From assembly GCA_019421925.1 (NCBI GenBank), contig JAHZEH010000057.1, forward strand, positions 1 to 9,250: a stretch of DNA of 9,250 bases, given 5' to 3'. This DNA is from Clostridia bacterium. GTDB taxonomy: Bacteria; Bacillota; Clostridia; Christensenellales; CALWSW01. The notes beneath the pieces were generated by a model. That model saw only the letters and a list, made by a program, of their open reading frames with translations. It had not been told where the DNA came from and made no database searches. This document shows positions 7,470 through 9,250 of this stretch, piece by piece (the first letter of the stretch is position 1; every line of letters begins with the position of its first letter). Position numbers and translations under genes: made by a program.

Positions 7470-7597
7470 GAAAACTCCTCCTCAAATATTTCTCGGAAGG
7501 AGGGGAGAGCTTCGCCCCCTCCTTCCTTGACAATATCCTATCATCCGGAGGAGGCTTTGTGTTTAAAAACACGATTAAGATTGATCGGGCCGGGAAC
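7470..7597 (-). promoter_or_regulatory. Leader of the lipoprotein gene with hairpin and small palindrome
   Basis: This 128 bp gap between the ABC permease stop and the lipoprotein start is more AT-rich than its surroundings. It holds a perfect 11 bp hairpin (7495-7505 with 7516-7526, 10-base loop) ending 25 bases before the ATG, and a palindrome gtgtttaaaaacac (7559-7572) that could be an operator. No convincing -35/-10 pair was found on the - strand, so it is unclear whether the lipoprotein gene has its own promoter or is read from the ABC operon. The ribosome site is gaggaggag, just upstream of the ATG. Confidence 0.45.
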
Positions 7598-8311
7598 CTA
7601 GTCCCTCCGGAGGCGGCGGAGCTTCCAGGCACAAAGGCCAAGGCACAGGCCCGTCAAAAGGAGAAGCGGCAGGGCCAGGCGGAGGCTGGGACCGCCCAGC
7701 ATCATGCGGTATCCCCAGGTGGCGGGGACGGCCTTCCCGGCGTACTGCAGGAAGTCCGGCAGCAGGCCGGAGGGCAGCATGATGCCCGAGAGCATGATGG
7801 AGGGCAGGAAAATAAGCTGGGAGGCCATCGTCAGTTTGGAGGCGCTCTTGACAAAGAGGCCGAGCACGCTCCCCACACTCAGGCTGGCGGCAGTGAACAG
7901 GGAGAGGGTTAGAAAATAGCCGCCGGGGTCCCTGGGGAACTGGGCCCCAAAGAAGAGCGGGGCCGCAAAATAGATCACAAGGCTCATGAGAGACAGATGG
8001 ACAAAGGCGGACAGAAAATTTACCGCCACGGCGGACCAGAGGGGGATGTTGCCCACCTGGTAGGCCTTTTTGATATCGCTGCGGCAGGTCTCCACAAGGG
8101 CGGACGGGCTGCCCAGAAGCGCACCCATCGTCACACCGAACACCGTCATGGACTGGATGAGGGTGGCGTGGGCGTCCGGCATGACGGAGGAGAAAATGCC
8201 GCCCATGAACAGGAAAAACACCAGGGGCACCAGATAATAGGTGACGGCGACCTCCTTATTGCGCAGGTCCGTCCTCCATTGGAGGCCCAGGCTGTAGAGA
8301 AAGGCGCTCAT
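7598..8311 (-). CDS. ABC-2 type transporter permease
   Basis: This is the membrane subunit of an ABC exporter, 237 residues. About six membrane helices are visible: 22-43, 52-71, 92-118, 131-153, 158-182 and 206-229. The I-M-L-S-G-I-M-L-P sequence in the fifth resembles the conserved region of ABC-2 permeases used in drug, antibiotic or polysaccharide export. A strongly basic tail (KLRRLRRD) follows the last helix and should lie in the cytoplasm. The start overlaps the ATPase stop by 4 bases (ATGA), with a strong ribosome site (aaaggaggg, 8317-8325) inside the end of the ATPase gene, so the two are translationally coupled. Only one permease is visible, so it probably forms a homodimer unless another lies outside the window. 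The transported substrate cannot be told from sequence. Confidence 0.93.
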   Translation of the reverse strand: MSAFLYSLGLQWRTDLRNKEVAVTYYLVPLVFFLFMGGIFSSVMPDAHATLIQSMTVFGVTMGALLGSPSALVETCRSDIKKAYQVGNIPLWSAVAVNFLSAFVHLSLMSLVIYFAAPLFFGAQFPRDPGGYFLTLSLFTAASLSVGSVLGLFVKSASKLTMASQLIFLPSIMLSGIMLPSGLLPDFLQYAGKAVPATWGYRMMLGGPSLRLALPLLLLTGLCLGLCAWKLRRLRRD

Positions 8312-9177
8312 GATATCCCTCCTTTCGAGATGTCCAAGAAGCGCTGCTCCAGACTGGCGCGCTCGGTGTAGAGGTCCAGGATGGAGATCCCTTCCGCCCG
8401 GGCCAGAGCGGAGAGCTCGTTCAGAGCGCCGGCGAGATCCTCCGACTCAAAGACCTGATAGCCCTGCTCCCCGCCGCCCGGCGTGCAGAGACCCAGGTTT
8501 TCAGGCGGGAGGGGGCGGGAGCAGCGGACATGGATGCGGTGGCGGCTTTTCAGCACGCTGGTCAGCTCCTGGGCCGTGCCAAGAAAGGCGATTCCGCCCT
8601 CTTTCAAAATGGCGATCCGGTCGCAGAGCTCCTCCACCTCCGCCATGTCGTGGCTGGCCAGGACAATGGTTTTGCCCTGGGATTTCAAACGACGGATCTC
8701 CTGGTGAAAGGCAATACGGCCCTCAACGTCCAGGCCCGCAGTCGGCTCATCCAAAAAGACGACGTCCGGGCCGCCGGTCAGGGCGAGGAGGAGATGCAGC
8801 CGCCGCTTCTGCCCGGTAGAGAGTTCCTTGTATAGCTTGCCGCCGAACTCCTCCACGCCGAATTTGCGGCAGTCCTCCAGGGAGACGGGGACCCCGTTCC
8901 ATTTGGCAAAGAGCCGGGCGGCCTCCAGGGCCTTGACGTTTCCGGGGAGGGAGGCGCTTTGCAGCTGAACGCCGATGGAGCCCTCAATGCGGATATACCC
9001 CCCGTCGTATTTGCGCAGGCCCTCCATGCACTCCAGGGTTGTGGTCTTTCCCGCGCCGTTTGCGCCCAGCAGCGCGAAGATCTCGCCCTTGGATACGGAG
9101 AAGGTGAGGCCCCTCAGGACGGCGGTATCCCCATAGCTCTTTTGCAGGCCGGATACTGTGATTGCCGGTTGCTCCAT
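8308..9177 (-). CDS. ABC transporter ATP-binding protein (ABC-2 exporter type)
   Basis: This is the cytoplasmic ATPase that powers the neighbouring permease, 289 residues. All nucleotide-binding motifs are present: Walker A G38-A-N-G-A-G-K-T45, Q-loop Q73, signature L119-S-T-G-Q123, Walker B V139-V-F-L-D-E144, D-loop A-G-L-D150 and switch H176. The C-terminal region (about 205-289) ends in S-L-E-Q-R-F-L, close to the S-L-E-x-x-F-L motif of drug-export ATPases. The spacing from the Walker A Lys to the Q-loop Gln is 29 residues, about 12 shorter than usual for this family; the segment after the R-I-E-G turn is missing without loss of frame. The start has ggagaggaggg upstream and lies 2 bases after the stop of the preceding gene. 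The protein looks intact and functional. Confidence 0.95.
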   Translation of the reverse strand: MEQPAITVSGLQKSYGDTAVLRGLTFSVSKGEIFALLGANGAGKTTTLECMEGLRKYDGGYIRIEGSIGVQLQSASLPGNVKALEAARLFAKWNGVPVSLEDCRKFGVEEFGGKLYKELSTGQKRRLHLLLALTGGPDVVFLDEPTAGLDVEGRIAFHQEIRRLKSQGKTIVLASHDMAEVEELCDRIAILKEGGIAFLGTAQELTSVLKSRHRIHVRCSRPLPPENLGLCTPGGGEQGYQVFESEDLAGALNELSALARAEGISILDLYTERASLEQRFLDISKGGIS

Positions 9178-9179
9178 AT

Positions 9180-9250
9180 TTAACCCTCCTCTCCGGGGAA
9201 GGAAATGCCCTCCCGGACAAAATAGTGGTAGAGGGCCTCGCCGATGAAGC
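9180..9250 (-). CDS. 3' end of an unidentified gene, first visible member of the ABC operon (partial)
   Basis: The last 22 codons of a gene running in from the right edge end in TAA (9182-9180), 2 bases before the ATPase ATG. The visible tail reads F-I-G-E-A-L-Y-H-Y-F-V-R-E-G, then I-S-F-P-G-E-E-G. It is too short to assign. A small transcriptional regulator, for example TetR type, is common at this place in such operons and would fit, but that is a guess from context. The tight spacing and the ribosome site inside the gene end support it being real and cotranscribed with the ABC genes. Confidence 0.6.
   Translation of the reverse strand, partial: FIGEALYHYFVREGISFPGEEG

Noticed and set aside
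7527..7532. TTGACA on the + strand as a -35 element
   Set aside because: No -10 hexamer at a suitable distance, and no + strand gene follows; the downstream genes are all on the - strand.
5763..7601. 612-codon open frame on the + strand, antisense to the lipoprotein flavoprotein
   Set aside because: It is longer than the real gene, but its translation is low-complexity Gly/Ala/His/Val-rich with no domain. The - strand frame has a signal peptide, FMN and FAD motifs and a ribosome site. GC-rich third positions explain the open antisense frame.

Overview
The window comes from a GC-rich genome with strong AAGGAGG-type ribosome sites, short gaps, Rho-independent hairpins and a Sec/lipobox lipoprotein. 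Together these suggest a GC-rich anaerobic Firmicute, perhaps a gut Clostridia/Oscillospiraceae-like organism. That placement is inference from style and gene content; no marker gene is present.

Layout, left to right. A flavoprotein gene cut by the left edge (2-1741, +) is an FMN-binding domain fused to an FAD-dependent reductase of the fumarate/urocanate reductase superfamily. It ends at a hairpin and is followed by an AraC-type regulator with a C-terminal GyrI-like ligand-binding domain (1886-2815, +), closed by a strong terminator. A divergent two-component pair follows: an OmpR-type response regulator (3016-3711, -) and a sensor kinase with an extracellular domain and about seven membrane helices (3781-5613, +), sharing a 69 bp promoter region. 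A bidirectional terminator separates the kinase from a convergent second flavoprotein, a secreted lipoprotein with the same FMN + FAD architecture (5670-7469, -). Upstream of that, on the same strand, is a tightly coupled ABC exporter operon: permease (7598-8311), ATPase (8308-9177) and the tail of an unidentified gene cut by the right edge (9180-9250).

How the parts may work together. Two flavoproteins that look ApbE-flavinylated flank an intracellular ligand-sensing regulator and an extracellular sensor, next to an efflux pump. This fits a locus that senses a small molecule outside or inside the cell, uses it as an electron acceptor through the flavoproteins, and perhaps exports a related compound. 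The functional link is inference from neighbourhood. Neither flavoprotein keeps the Arg and His residues that define classical fumarate reductases, so the substrate is probably not fumarate and cannot be named from sequence alone. No RNA genes, CRISPR arrays, insertion sequences or attachment sites were seen. No gene-free stretch exceeds 300 bases; the longest is about 200 bases (2816-3015).
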